From Oscillospiraceae bacterium (GTDB lineage Bacteria; Bacillota; Clostridia; Oscillospirales; Acutalibacteraceae), in contig SVPE01000001.1 in NCBI GenBank assembly GCA_015066015.1, positions 62,001 to 126,000 of the forward strand: 64,000 bases of DNA, given 5' to 3'. Under the pieces are notes generated by a model, which was given only the letters and a program-made list of their open reading frames with translations, did not search any database and was not told the origin of the DNA. The translations under genes were made by a program, and so were the position numbers. Within the stretch, counting starts at the first letter, position 1. The number at the start of each line of letters is the position of its first letter. Below, piece after piece: positions 50,368 to 59,145 of this stretch.

Positions 50368-51714
50368 ATGAGCAAAAAGGTTGCAGGAGTGCTTAAAGCC
50401 GTCAGACACGGTCGCGGCGGAGTAAGCGTTTCCCACAACAAGAATACGGCAGAAATGCCCGTTGAAAGAATGCCCATACCTTCAAAGGTGGTACTTTCCA
50501 TGCAGCAGCACATAGGTGCGCCCTGCAGTCCCACTGTAAAGGTCGGTGACATTGTTTCTGTAGGTCAGGTTGTCGGTGACAGTGAGAGCTTTGTCTCGGC
50601 ACCCATTCACGCTACAGTTTCGGGTAAGGTTACTGCCGTAGGCGATATCCGTCTTGCAAACGGTATCATCACAAAGGGTGTTACCATTGAAAGTGACGGC
50701 GAAATGAGACTTTATGAGGGCATTAAGCCTCCCGTTGTAACAAATAAAAAGGAGCTTGCCAAGGCAGTCAGAGAGTCGGGCCTTGTAGGTCTCGGCGGTG
50801 CAGGCTTCCCCACACACGTAAAGCTCAACTTCCCCGATGACAAGGAAATCGACACCCTTGTTATCAATGCGGCTGAATGTGAGCCCTACATCACCGTTGA
50901 CTACCGTGAGTGTATTGAAAATGCGGAAAACGTGCTCAAGGGTGCAGAGCTTATCAGAAAAATCCTCGGTATAAAGCAGGTTATCATCGCAATTGAGGAT
51001 AACAAGCCCAAGGTATTTGAAATTATGAAGGAAATCGCCGACAGAGACAATGACAAGGGCGACGCAATCAAGCTTATGACCCTTGCTTCAAGATATCCTC
51101 AGGGCGCTGAAAAGATGATGGTGCTTTCTGCTACGGGCAGAAAGGTGCCTCCCGGAAAGCTGCCTGCCGATGTGGGTTGCATTGTTATAAACGTTGCTTC
51201 TGTTGCATTTATCGCAAGATATATTGAAACAGGTAAGCCTCTCGTTTCACGCTCAATTACCGTTGACGGCGGTGCAATCAGTCAGCCTAAGAATCTCCGT
51301 GTGCCCATCGGTACAAACATCGGTGACATCATCGAATACTGCGGCGGCTTTAAAGAAGAGCCCAGAAAGCTCATTTCGGGCGGTCCGATGATGGGTATTG
51401 CCATCTGCTCGACAGATGCCCCCATCTGTAAGCAGAATAATGCAATCCTTGCCTTTGACAACAGAAAGGACCTTATCAAAAAGGAAAGAGACTGCATCCG
51501 CTGCGGCAAGTGTGTGGATGTTTGTCCCATGAGTCTTATGCCCACTCTTATTGAGCGCTATGCAAAAATCAAGGATGCAGAGAGCCTCAAGGCTTACAGT
51601 GTAAACGTCTGCATGGAGTGCGGCTCCTGTGCTTATTGCTGTCCCTCGGGCAGACCCCTTGTTCAGTATATGAGACTTGCTAAGCAGGTTCTCAGAGAGG
51701 AGAGTGCAAAATAA
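50368..51714 (+). CDS. rnfC: Rnf electron transport complex subunit C
   Basis: 448 residues behind AAAAAGGAGTTGGAAGAAA. An N-terminal barrel-sandwich region is followed by the NADH/FMN-binding Complex1_51K-like domain with GLVGLGGAGFPTHVKL and NAAECEPYITVDYR. Two [4Fe-4S] motifs follow: CIRCGKCVDVCP and CMECGSCAYCCP. RnfC is the peripheral NAD-reducing subunit. Its stop and the rnfD start share the sequence TAATG. Confidence 0.97.
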   Translation: MSKKVAGVLKAVRHGRGGVSVSHNKNTAEMPVERMPIPSKVVLSMQQHIGAPCSPTVKVGDIVSVGQVVGDSESFVSAPIHATVSGKVTAVGDIRLANGIITKGVTIESDGEMRLYEGIKPPVVTNKKELAKAVRESGLVGLGGAGFPTHVKLNFPDDKEIDTLVINAAECEPYITVDYRECIENAENVLKGAELIRKILGIKQVIIAIEDNKPKVFEIMKEIADRDNDKGDAIKLMTLASRYPQGAEKMMVLSATGRKVPPGKLPADVGCIVINVASVAFIARYIETGKPLVSRSITVDGGAISQPKNLRVPIGTNIGDIIEYCGGFKEEPRKLISGGPMMGIAICSTDAPICKQNNAILAFDNRKDLIKKERDCIRCGKCVDVCPMSLMPTLIERYAKIKDAESLKAYSVNVCMECGSCAYCCPSGRPLVQYMRLAKQVLREESAK

Positions 51715-52727
51715 TGGCTAAAAAATTAACCGTAAGTGCATCACCTCACGTGCGCTCAAATGTAACTACAACGGGTATTATGGGTGATGTAATCATCGCA
51801 CTTATGCCTGCACTTGTAATGAGTGTTGTTTATTTCGGCTTAAGAGCTCTTGTGCTGACGGCAACCTGCGTTGCTTCCTGTGTACTGTCAGAGTTTGTAT
51901 GCCGTAAGGTTATGAAAAGACCTCAGACAATCGGCGACCTTTCGGCAATTGTTACGGGCATTATCCTTGCCTTCAACCTGCCTGCAAACCTTCCCTTGTG
52001 GATGGCAGCTATAGGCGGCATTGTTGCCATAGTTGTTGTAAAGCAGATGTTCGGCGGCATCGGTCAGAACTTTGTAAACCCGGCAATGACCGCAAGAATC
52101 ATTCTTATGGTTTCCTTCCCCTCAGCAATGGCAAGCTGGATTGTGCCCTATTCAAACGCATGGCTCAAGGGTGCGGATGCTGTTACCGCGGCAACTCCCA
52201 TGGCATCCCTCGCAGCTGCAAAGGGCGGCGACCTTTCACTTGCCGCTGACCTTCCCTCACTTGCCGATATGTTCCTCGGAAGACACGGCGGCTCAATGGG
52301 TGAGGTGTGCTCAATCGCTCTTATCTGCGGCGGCTTCTACCTTCTTTTAAGAAAGGTTATTTCCCCGATTATTCCTCTTTCATTCATCGGTACGGTTGCT
52401 GTATGTATGCTCTTTGCAGGCGGCTTCAACCTTGAGTTTGTTGCATATCATCTGCTCGGCGGCGGTCTTATGCTCGGTGCCTTCTTCATGGCAACAGACT
52501 ATGCAACCTCACCTATCAATAAAAAGGGTAAGCTTATCTTCGGTATCGGCTGCGGTCTAATCACAACGGTGATAAGAATCTTCGGCGCTCTTCCCGAAGG
52601 CGTATCCTTCTCAATCATTCTTATGAACATTCTTGTTCCCCACATTGAGAGACTTACAACTCCCAAGCCCTTCGGCTTCGTAAAGGAAAAGAAGGAGAAA
52701 AAGGCAAAGGAGGAGGCTAAGGCATGA
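51714..52727 (+). CDS. rnfD: Rnf electron transport complex subunit D
   Basis: 337 residues and about nine or ten membrane helices. The start SASPHVRSNVTTTGIM is typical of RnfD. The covalent FMN site is D-A-V-T-A-A-T-P-M, with acceptor Thr near residue 161. GGIGQNFVNPAMTARI is another family motif. It forms the ion channel core with RnfE, RnfA and RnfG. It ends in an ATGA overlap with rnfG. Confidence 0.97.
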   Translation: MAKKLTVSASPHVRSNVTTTGIMGDVIIALMPALVMSVVYFGLRALVLTATCVASCVLSEFVCRKVMKRPQTIGDLSAIVTGIILAFNLPANLPLWMAAIGGIVAIVVVKQMFGGIGQNFVNPAMTARIILMVSFPSAMASWIVPYSNAWLKGADAVTAATPMASLAAAKGGDLSLAADLPSLADMFLGRHGGSMGEVCSIALICGGFYLLLRKVISPIIPLSFIGTVAVCMLFAGGFNLEFVAYHLLGGGLMLGAFFMATDYATSPINKKGKLIFGIGCGLITTVIRIFGALPEGVSFSIILMNILVPHIERLTTPKPFGFVKEKKEKKAKEEAKA

Positions 52728-53845
52728 AAAAGGTAAGCGTCAAAGACATTCTTGTCCCCACCGTTGCACTGTTTGTTTTCTGCCTTGTAGCAACAGCTCT
52801 TCTTGCAGGAACAAACCTTATTACTGTGGATAAAATCGCACAGAATGCCGTGGAAAAGGAAAACTCCAGCCGTATGATTGTTCTTCCCGAGGGTAAGGAA
52901 TACGGCGAGGTCACTGTCCTTGAAAACGGACTTACCTACTGTGAGGGTAAGGACGCAGACGGCAACACCGCAGGCTACGTTTTCACCACAAGTGCAAAGG
53001 GCTACGGCGGTGCAATCGGTGTTATGGTAGGTATTGACACCGAGGGCGTTATCACAGGCATTGAGATTCTTTCTCACGGTGAAACTCCGGGTCTCGGTGC
53101 AAATGCAACAACCGACGGCTTCAAAAGCAGATTTATCGGAAAAAGCGGTACACTTACCGTTGACAAAAACTCAAACGACGGTCAGAATATCCAGGCAATC
53201 ACTGCTGCCACAATCACATCCACAGCAGTTACAAGTGCCGTAAACAAGGTCATTGCCGAATTTGAAAGCATGAGCTCAGGCTCATCTGAAGAGGATGTCA
53301 CAGATACTCCTTCAGCCGACACACCGACAGAGGAAGGCGCACAGGCTACCACTCAGGAAAGCACAGAGGCTACCACGGAAAAAGCTGTTGAGATGCCGGG
53401 CTTTGCTGAAAATGCAGAAAACACCGCAGTTCTTTCCGAGGGCAAGTTCTTCAGCGAATTCAAGGAGCTTGAAAGCGGCGTTTCCTTCAGTGAGGGCAAA
53501 AACGAAAAGGGCGAGGCTGCAGGCTATGTGTTTAATTCATCGGCAGAGGGCTACCGCGGTGAAATTGCTGTTCTTGTAGGCATTGATACAAAGGGCGTTA
53601 TCACCGGCGTTGAAATTCTTTCACAGTCTGAAACCGACGGTCTCGGTTCACTTATAACAGAAGATTCCTTCAGGAGCCTTTTTGTCGGAAAAAGCGGTGA
53701 GCTTACAATCGACAAGAGCTCAAGCGAGGGTCAGAAAATCCAGGCTGTCACATCAGCTACAGTTTCATCATCTGCAGTTGTAAAGGCAGTAAATGCAGCA
53801 ATCAAGGAATTCGGAAACATCACAGGAGGTGAGAACAATGGCTGA
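52724..53845 (+). CDS. rnfG: Rnf electron transport complex subunit G with duplicated FMN-binding domain
   Basis: 373 residues, against about 200 in most RnfG proteins. After one membrane helix (residues 9-30) there are two FMN-binding domains, about 85-180 and 265-365. They are joined by a Ser/Thr/Glu-rich linker (about 184-225). The flavinylation motifs are I-T-A-A-T (Thr near 163) and V-T-S-A-T (Thr near 346). Both domains share the patterns G-I-D-T-x-G-V-I-T-G-x-E-I-L-S and F-x-G-K-S-G-x-L-T-x-D-K, so the second arose by duplication. ApbE at 48408 is the likely flavin transferase. Confidence 0.95.
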   Translation: MKKVSVKDILVPTVALFVFCLVATALLAGTNLITVDKIAQNAVEKENSSRMIVLPEGKEYGEVTVLENGLTYCEGKDADGNTAGYVFTTSAKGYGGAIGVMVGIDTEGVITGIEILSHGETPGLGANATTDGFKSRFIGKSGTLTVDKNSNDGQNIQAITAATITSTAVTSAVNKVIAEFESMSSGSSEEDVTDTPSADTPTEEGAQATTQESTEATTEKAVEMPGFAENAENTAVLSEGKFFSEFKELESGVSFSEGKNEKGEAAGYVFNSSAEGYRGEIAVLVGIDTKGVITGVEILSQSETDGLGSLITEDSFRSLFVGKSGELTIDKSSSEGQKIQAVTSATVSSSAVVKAVNAAIKEFGNITGGENNG

Positions 53846-54590
53846 AAAGAAAAGTCTTACTAAAGAGCTGACAAAGGGCTTTATTGCGGAAAACCCTGTT
53901 TTGCGTCTTGTTCTCGGCACCTGTCCCACACTTGCCGTTACAACCTCAGTTTCAAGTGCTATCGGTATGGGTGTTGCGGCCACAATCGTTCTTGTGTGCT
54001 CAAACATCGTTATTTCGGCACTGCGTAAGGTTATTCCCGACAAGGTGCGTATCCCCGCATATATCGTTATTATCGCATCCTTCGTTACAATTGTACAGAT
54101 GATAGTAAAGGCCTTTGTTCCTGCCCTTGATGCGGCACTCGGTGTTTACCTTCCTCTTATAGTTGTTAACTGCATCATCCTCGGCAGAGCTGAGGCTTTT
54201 GCAAGCAAGAATCCCGTTCTGGCTTCGGCTGTTGACGGTGTCGGTATGGGTATCGGCTTTACGGCTGCACTTTTCCTTATGGCGACAATCCGTGAGGTTT
54301 TCGGTGCAGGTACCTTCCTTGCAGGCATAAAGGACCTCCTTTCCGTTTTCGGCGATTTCGATTTCAACGGATTCAGCGTGCCTTTCCTTGCTGACAACCC
54401 GATGCTTATCTTTATCCTTCCTCCCGGCGGCTTCTTTGTATTCGGCATCCTTATGGCTGCTGCAAACAAGCTCGCTGAAAGCAAGGGTAAGCCCAGAGCA
54501 GAATTAAGAGGCTGTGAGGCATGTCCTATGGCTCAGACCTGTGCGCTTAACAAAAAGAACGAAGTAAAAGAGGAGGTAAGTGAATCATGA
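53838..54590 (+). CDS. rnfE: Rnf electron transport complex subunit E
   Basis: 250 residues from the ATG at 53838 behind AGGAGGTGAGAACA, overlapping rnfG by 8 bases. Six membrane helices; N-P-V-L-R-L-V-L-G-T-C-P-T-L-A-V-T holds the conserved Cys shared with RnfA that binds the intramembrane iron-sulfur site, and VVNCIILGRAEAFASKNP follows. The C-terminus adds a Cys-rich tail, G-C-E-A-C-P-M-A-Q-T-C-A, which could bind metal. Confidence 0.95.
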   Translation: MAEKKSLTKELTKGFIAENPVLRLVLGTCPTLAVTTSVSSAIGMGVAATIVLVCSNIVISALRKVIPDKVRIPAYIVIIASFVTIVQMIVKAFVPALDAALGVYLPLIVVNCIILGRAEAFASKNPVLASAVDGVGMGIGFTAALFLMATIREVFGAGTFLAGIKDLLSVFGDFDFNGFSVPFLADNPMLIFILPPGGFFVFGILMAAANKLAESKGKPRAELRGCEACPMAQTCALNKKNEVKEEVSES

Positions 54591-55180
54591 CAAAGGAATT
54601 ATTCTCAATTCTTCTTACAGCGATTCTCACCCAGAACTTTGTTCTTGCAAAGTTCCTCGGTATCTGCCCCTTCCTCGGCGTTTCAAAAAAGCTCAATACC
54701 GCAGTAGGTATGAGTGCGGCAGTTATCTTTGTTATGGGTCTTGCAACGGCTGTGTGCTATCCCATCAACAAGTTCCTTCTTGTAAAAAACGACCTCGAAT
54801 ACCTTCAGACAATCGTATTCATCCTCGTTATTGCGGCACTCGTTCAGCTTGTTGAAATCATTCTCAAGAAGTATATTCCTGCACTTTACAATGCGCTTGG
54901 AATTTATCTTCCTCTCATTACAACAAACTGCGCGGTTCTCGGTGTTGTTATTCTCAACGTTGACAACGGCTACGGCTTTGCACAGTCAATGTTCAACTCC
55001 ATCGGTGCCGGTGTCGGCTTTATGCTTGCAATGGTAATGTTCGCCGGCGTAAGAAGCAGACTCGAATCCTGTGATATCCCTAAGTTTATGCAGGGTCTTC
55101 CCATCACACTTGTTGCCGCTTCACTCGTATCCGTATCCTTCCTCGGATTTACGGGTATCGTTGAAAACATTTTTGCATAA
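54587..55180 (+). CDS. rnfA: Rnf electron transport complex subunit A
   Basis: 197 residues and six membrane helices. Q-N-F-V-L-A-K-F-L-G-I-C-P-F-L-G-V is the RnfA motif with the membrane Cys, and the second is I-Y-L-P-L-I-T-T-N-C-A-V-L-G-V. It pairs with RnfE and overlaps it by ATGA. Confidence 0.96.
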   Translation: MTKELFSILLTAILTQNFVLAKFLGICPFLGVSKKLNTAVGMSAAVIFVMGLATAVCYPINKFLLVKNDLEYLQTIVFILVIAALVQLVEIILKKYIPALYNALGIYLPLITTNCAVLGVVILNVDNGYGFAQSMFNSIGAGVGFMLAMVMFAGVRSRLESCDIPKFMQGLPITLVAASLVSVSFLGFTGIVENIFA

Positions 55181-55192
55181 GGAGGTAAGGTA

Positions 55193-56005
55193 ATGAGTCA
55201 GATTTTAGTTCCCGTAATTATCGTTGCGGCTATCGGTCTTATTGCAGGTCTCGGACTTGCCTTTGCCTCTGCCGTTTTTGCAGTTCCCGTTGACGAAAAG
55301 GAAGAAAAGGTAAGAGAATGCCTCCCCGGTGCAAACTGCGGTGCCTGCGGCTATACAGGCTGTGACGGTTATGCAGGTGCTCTTGCAAAGGGCGAAACGG
55401 AGGATTGCAGTCTCTGCATTCCCGGCGGTAACGACACTGCCAAGGCTATTGCTTCCATAATGGGTCTTGAGGCAGGGGAGATTGTCCCTTCCGTTGCTGC
55501 CGTTATGTGTCAGGGCAACTGCCACAATGTTGAAGAAAAGCTCGAATACAGCGGTGTACGTTCGTGTAAAATTGCAACACAGCTTTTCGGCGGTCCCAAA
55601 AACTGCGTTCACGGTTGTATCGGCTTCGGCGACTGCGTTGAGGTCTGCCCCTATGATGCAATTTTCATCTGTGACGGCGTTGCAAGAATCAATCCCGACA
55701 GATGCCGTGCCTGTAAGATGTGCATCAAGACCTGTCCCAGAGGTCTTATAGAGCTCTTCCCTCTCGATACCACAAAGGCTGCCGTTCTTTGTAAAAACCA
55801 CGACAAGGGCGCACAGACAAGAAAACAGTGTAAGGCCGGCTGCATCGGCTGTATGAAGTGTATGAAGGCTTGTCCTGCTGAAGCAGTAAAGGTTGAAAAC
55901 TTCTGCGCAAGTGTTGATTATGACAAGTGCATCGGCTGCGGTAAGTGTCACGAGGTATGTCCCGTAGGCTGTATTGACCTTTACACCGTAAAGAAGCATT
56001 TTTGA
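55193..56005 (+). CDS. rnfB: Rnf electron transport complex subunit B (ferredoxin-type)
   Basis: 270 residues behind AAGGAGGTAAGGTA. An N-terminal membrane helix is followed by a four-Cys cluster domain (C-L-P-G-A-N-C-G-A-C-G-Y-T-G-C). Ferredoxin-like [4Fe-4S] motifs follow: CVEVCP/CRACKMCIKTCP and CIGCMKCMKACP/CIGCGKCHEVCP. RnfB takes electrons from reduced ferredoxin and passes them into the complex. It is the last gene of rnfCDGEAB; a terminator follows at 56045. Confidence 0.97.
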   Translation: MSQILVPVIIVAAIGLIAGLGLAFASAVFAVPVDEKEEKVRECLPGANCGACGYTGCDGYAGALAKGETEDCSLCIPGGNDTAKAIASIMGLEAGEIVPSVAAVMCQGNCHNVEEKLEYSGVRSCKIATQLFGGPKNCVHGCIGFGDCVEVCPYDAIFICDGVARINPDRCRACKMCIKTCPRGLIELFPLDTTKAAVLCKNHDKGAQTRKQCKAGCIGCMKCMKACPAEAVKVENFCASVDYDKCIGCGKCHEVCPVGCIDLYTVKKHF

Positions 56006-56044
56006 TCTTAACCGGTCACTGAATTAATAACAAAGTAAAAAGTT

Positions 56045-56081
56045 AAAAGCTGTCGGCACAGAGCGTGTCGGCAGCTTTTTT
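56045..56081 (+). terminator. intrinsic terminator of the rnf operon
   Basis: AAAAGCTGTCGGCAC-agagc-GTGTCGGCAGCTTTTTT, 40 bases after rnfB. Confidence 0.85.
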
Positions 56082-56233
56082 GTAATGTGCAGGGTGCGGA
56101 AGGTAAAAAACTCAAAATGGGCGATTTAAGGCACTTATTGTGTTTTACGGTGTTGCTACATTGAAAAACGGTTAAATGCGGTAAAAATGCCCGAAACGGA
56201 AGAAAGAGGATGATGTGCAGTTGACAATGCCTT

Positions 56234-56335
56234 GTTGAATGCAGAATTGCGGTCGCGGATGGATTAACGCTCCGGTGAAAGTGTGTCTCCGCGGAGCCGG
56301 ATTTGTGGTGGCGGTTAATGGGTTGATTATAAAAT
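56234..56335 (+). repeat. dispersed repeat module A, copy 7
   Basis: TTGAATGCAGAATTGCGGTC, GGATTAACGCTCCGGTGAAA, TCCGCGGAGCCGGATTTG and GTTGATTATAAAATGCTGAG, parallel to the copy at 33302. Confidence 0.8.
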
Positions 56336-56360
56336 GCTGAGTGTGGGGTGAAGGGAAGAT

Positions 56361-56481
56361 GCGGGGAGGCGCTTTGGCTTTCCTTTTGAGGAAAGCCAAA
56401 GGCACAGAGAAAAACCGCTTCCGTTAGCGAGGAAGCGGTTTTTCTCTGTGTGACGCGCCTGCGGCGCGTCCGCCTCCCCGC
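56361..56481. repeat. cloverleaf nested palindrome, copy 6 (best-preserved)
   Basis: Closing stem GCGGGGAGGCG/CGCCTCCCCGC. Arm 1 is CTTTGGCTTTCC/GGAAAGCCAAAG. Arm 2 is CACAGAGAAAAACCGCTTCC with its perfect 20-bp complement. Arm 3 is GACGCGCC-TGC-GGCGCGTC. A partial module (AATTCACAATTGCGGTCGCG) follows at 56500, then a GCCGCC-gctt-cGGCGGC hairpin near 56611. No gene is seen in 56482-56668. Confidence 0.92.
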
Positions 56482-56668
56482 TAACCGCCCGTAAATTCAC
56501 AATTCACAATTGCGGTCGCGGGTTAGCCGTGTGACTGCTTTTACGTTTGTGCCGCGGAGTTTTGTGTGTTATGACGGGTAACTCCGATAATTGTAGCGCC
56601 GCCGCTTCGGCGGCTGAAGCATAAACCGCGTAGGGTACACCCTGTGTGCTGACCCTTATATCCTCACA

Positions 56669-56716
56669 CAAAAAAAGCAGATATTTTCAAGTAAGTAGCT
56701 ACTGAAAATATCTGCG
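56669..56716 (-). terminator. intrinsic terminator of the lysozyme gene
   Basis: Minus strand GCAGATATTTTCA-gtagctacttact-TGAAAATATCTGC followed by TTTTTTTG, 13-bp perfect stem. Confidence 0.9.
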
Positions 56717-56721
56717 GATTT

Positions 56722-58275
56722 TTATTTGCCTATGATGTACATAATATCTGACTTGACGCTGGTTGCGTAGCCGAAATCAGTTTCAATATAGGACTTGATT
56801 GTAAAGTAGTAGAACTGACCCTTTTTAAGATTTTTTGCGGTGAAGGATGTTACATCTGCACCTTCAATCTTTTTAAGGAGCTTGTACTTTGTACTGTCCT
56901 GGCCTTCAGCAACATAGAGGGCGTAACCGTCTATGTTCTCGACTGCAGTCCAGTCAATCTTTGCTGAGCCTGTTGTTTGGGTTATACCTGTGAGAACGGG
57001 TGTTGCAGGCTTTGTTGCAGCGAGGAGTGAACCGCAAGCCTTCGAGTAGAAGTATTTGCCGGGATCACCGCACTTGAAAGCACGAAGATTGAATGTATAC
57101 TTTGTACCGGGCTCGAGACCTGAAACGATGTATTCATCGCAGGTGGGATCCCAGATTGTTTTTATTTTTTTCCATGCATCGTTTTCTCTGATATAAACCT
57201 GATAGCCGTCAGCACTTTCAAGAGCATCCCATTCAAGACGGATCTTTGTAGGATTGTAGCCGGTTACTCTGAAGTTTGTCAGCCTGACTGTCTTGAAGCT
57301 GTCTGATGTAAGCACGGGGATAGTCTTTGTGGCTGTAGCATCGCACTGCTTACAGGAAACGAGCATCTTACCCTCCTTTTCGAAGGTGGGATTTTCAATA
57401 ACGGTATTTACACACTGATGTGAAAGACACTTAACGGTAAATTCGGCAAAGTTACTGTTGATAATTTTGCCTGTATTTGCGTTGTAGGCTCTTACGCAGG
57501 CTGCATAGCTGCCCTTGGTAAGAGTTTCGGGCTTGACGGTCTTTGCAGTGGTGGAGGCACTGTACTTGCCTATCTTTGCCTTTGACCAGTCATATTTACC
57601 TTTTGAATTTTTTTCGGTAACGTAGAGATAATAGTTTGTAACATCGTCACCGCCGTCGCTCCATTTAAAGGAGATGGAGTGGTCGATGTCGTAGGGATTC
57701 TTTTTGTTTGTAAGTGAAAGCTCGGGAGCCCTGAGATCCTCAACACCGAATTCGGGCCAGTAGTAGCTTTCTGCGTTTGAACCGCGCTGAGCAGCCTTTG
57801 TAGCTCTGTTACTGGGAATTTCGTAGTAGTAGCACCAATACCAGGCAGCGTCGTAAGCACCGTCGGCATTATTAGGCACCTTTTTAAGGTAGTCGTAGAT
57901 GTGTCCGTAGGAGTTGGAGTTCATCTCCCACGAAAGGTAAGCAATCTGTCCTTCAATGGAGAGATAATCATAGCCGTAGTTTCTGCAATAGGTCTGCAGG
58001 TTGGAGAATCTGCCGCCGTTCCATTGGCAGAGACCGCCGCTGAGAAGACCGTTGCTGTCATAGATAACTACTGTAGGGTCAAAGTCTGATTCTCTTTCGA
58101 TGTTAGCCATTATACCACAGGCTGCTGCCGGATTAAAACCTAACTTTGTTGTGAGCTGTTCAAAAACTTCGTCTTTGTTGTCGCTGGTACTTGCGGATGC
58201 GGAGAGTGGTATAATTGCGGCAAAGATAACAAGAGTAACAGCAAGCAGCAGAACTTTTGTTAAAGCCTTTTTCAT
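56722..58275 (-). CDS. secreted phage-tail-type lysozyme with FnIII-like domains
   Basis: 517 residues with a signal peptide (cut near ASA-ST, residue 29). Residues about 35-175 match the phage tail lysozyme domain: LGFNPAAACGIMANIERESDFDP contains the catalytic Glu, then GLCQWNGGRF and QIAYLSWEM. Next come a FnIII-like repeat, a C-x-x-C segment (CKQC, about residue 310) and two more FnIII-like repeats (about 340-515). It would cleave peptidoglycan outside the cell. It is transcribed from 58566-58594 with a leader of about 280 bases. Confidence 0.88.
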   Translation of the reverse strand: MKKALTKVLLLAVTLVIFAAIIPLSASASTSDNKDEVFEQLTTKLGFNPAAACGIMANIERESDFDPTVVIYDSNGLLSGGLCQWNGGRFSNLQTYCRNYGYDYLSIEGQIAYLSWEMNSNSYGHIYDYLKKVPNNADGAYDAAWYWCYYYEIPSNRATKAAQRGSNAESYYWPEFGVEDLRAPELSLTNKKNPYDIDHSISFKWSDGGDDVTNYYLYVTEKNSKGKYDWSKAKIGKYSASTTAKTVKPETLTKGSYAACVRAYNANTGKIINSNFAEFTVKCLSHQCVNTVIENPTFEKEGKMLVSCKQCDATATKTIPVLTSDSFKTVRLTNFRVTGYNPTKIRLEWDALESADGYQVYIRENDAWKKIKTIWDPTCDEYIVSGLEPGTKYTFNLRAFKCGDPGKYFYSKACGSLLAATKPATPVLTGITQTTGSAKIDWTAVENIDGYALYVAEGQDSTKYKLLKKIEGADVTSFTAKNLKKGQFYYFTIKSYIETDFGYATSVKSDIMYIIGK

Positions 58276-58560
58276 TTTATCACCTCAGATTATTTTTCGG
58301 ATGTGGAACCTTCCGTAAAGTTCTGTCATCCTGAGCAAAGACCGATTAACGGTGGAGCCGCATTTTGTATTTGCATAGACCCGTAATAAAACACATTTCA
58401 TCTTTCTTACTTACTTGTTTGATTGTTGTCATCGATATAATAGGGGAAGTGCGATGTTTTATCCGTAGTCACTGACCGTGCAGATGCGTATCCGATCAAT
58501 ATCTTTGCCCGATTGGGATATGTTTTAAACATATCTTTTTCATTTCCATATCGGCAACGT
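58276..58560 (-). ncRNA. long, possibly structured 5' leader of the lysozyme mRNA
   Basis: The promoter at 58566 implies about 280 untranslated bases. On the minus strand TTGCCGAT and ATCGGGCAA can pair around a GATATGTTT/AAACATATC hairpin. Further down, ACCG-ttaat-CGGT and GGAA/TTCC pairs occur. It matches no riboswitch class I can recall, so an unknown RNA switch or simply a long leader are both open. Confidence 0.35.
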
Positions 58561-58565
58561 CGGCT

Positions 58566-58594
58566 ATTATATAGATTTCTGATCGAAATGTCAA
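58566..58594 (-). promoter_or_regulatory. consensus sigma-A promoter of the lysozyme gene
   Basis: Minus strand TTGACA, 17 bases, TATAAT: exact consensus. Confidence 0.88.
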
Positions 58595-59145
58595 GTTTCG
58601 CCCTGTTTTTGGGGCTTTTTTCGAGGTTTTTAAATTTTTATATTAAAGAAAATCCGTGTTTTTTTTATGAAAGGTTCACAAAATTTTTAAAATGCCACAT
58701 CTGAAACCTTGGGCATTGTTACAAAGTTGCTCAAAAATGCAAAAAAGTGAAAATTTGTGAAAAAATACGACGGTATTTTTTAGTGCATACTGCCCAAATT
58801 GACAGGGGTTCAAATATACAAATTGAACAAATACATTCTAAAACAGAATTAAACTGCTATTATATAATGCGAAAACGGAAAAATATAATCAATAAAACAT
58901 CGTGGTAAATTTGCACAAAAGCTCTGACAGATTTTTCGGCTTAGGATAAAAAAACGGGTGAAAATCAACAACATGTAGTGCAAAAGGAGTAATTTTTACA
59001 CTACATGAGCAGTTTATCGACATTTGTTGATAAAATCATTTTTGTAAGGGTAAGAAAAAATGTCAGAATTACATTAAAATATCTTTAAGGAAAATTTTCC
59101 GTAAGTCTGTGTTTTTCAGTAGTATATGAGTTGGGGAAAAGGTGC
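58595..59145. other. AT-rich intergenic stretch, no gene seen
   Basis: The short open frames here lack ribosome sites and protein-like composition. The only structure I see is the inverted repeat at 58972-59007. Confidence 0.6.
58972..59007. repeat. 9-bp inverted repeat, operator candidate
   Basis: CATGTAGTG (58972-58980) and CACTACATG (58999-59007) with an 18-base spacer in AT-rich DNA. No promoter or gene is assigned to it. Confidence 0.5.

Noticed and set aside
55205-55999. 264-codon open frame antisense to rnfB
   Set aside because: It is a shadow of the Cys-rich rnfB coding frame; rnfB has all expected motifs and the antisense frame has no ribosome site or recognisable domain.
58330-58520. 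c-di-GMP or c-di-AMP riboswitch in the lysozyme leader
   Set aside because: Some GCAAA and GGGCAAA strings are present, but the conserved cores and junction sequences of both classes are missing.
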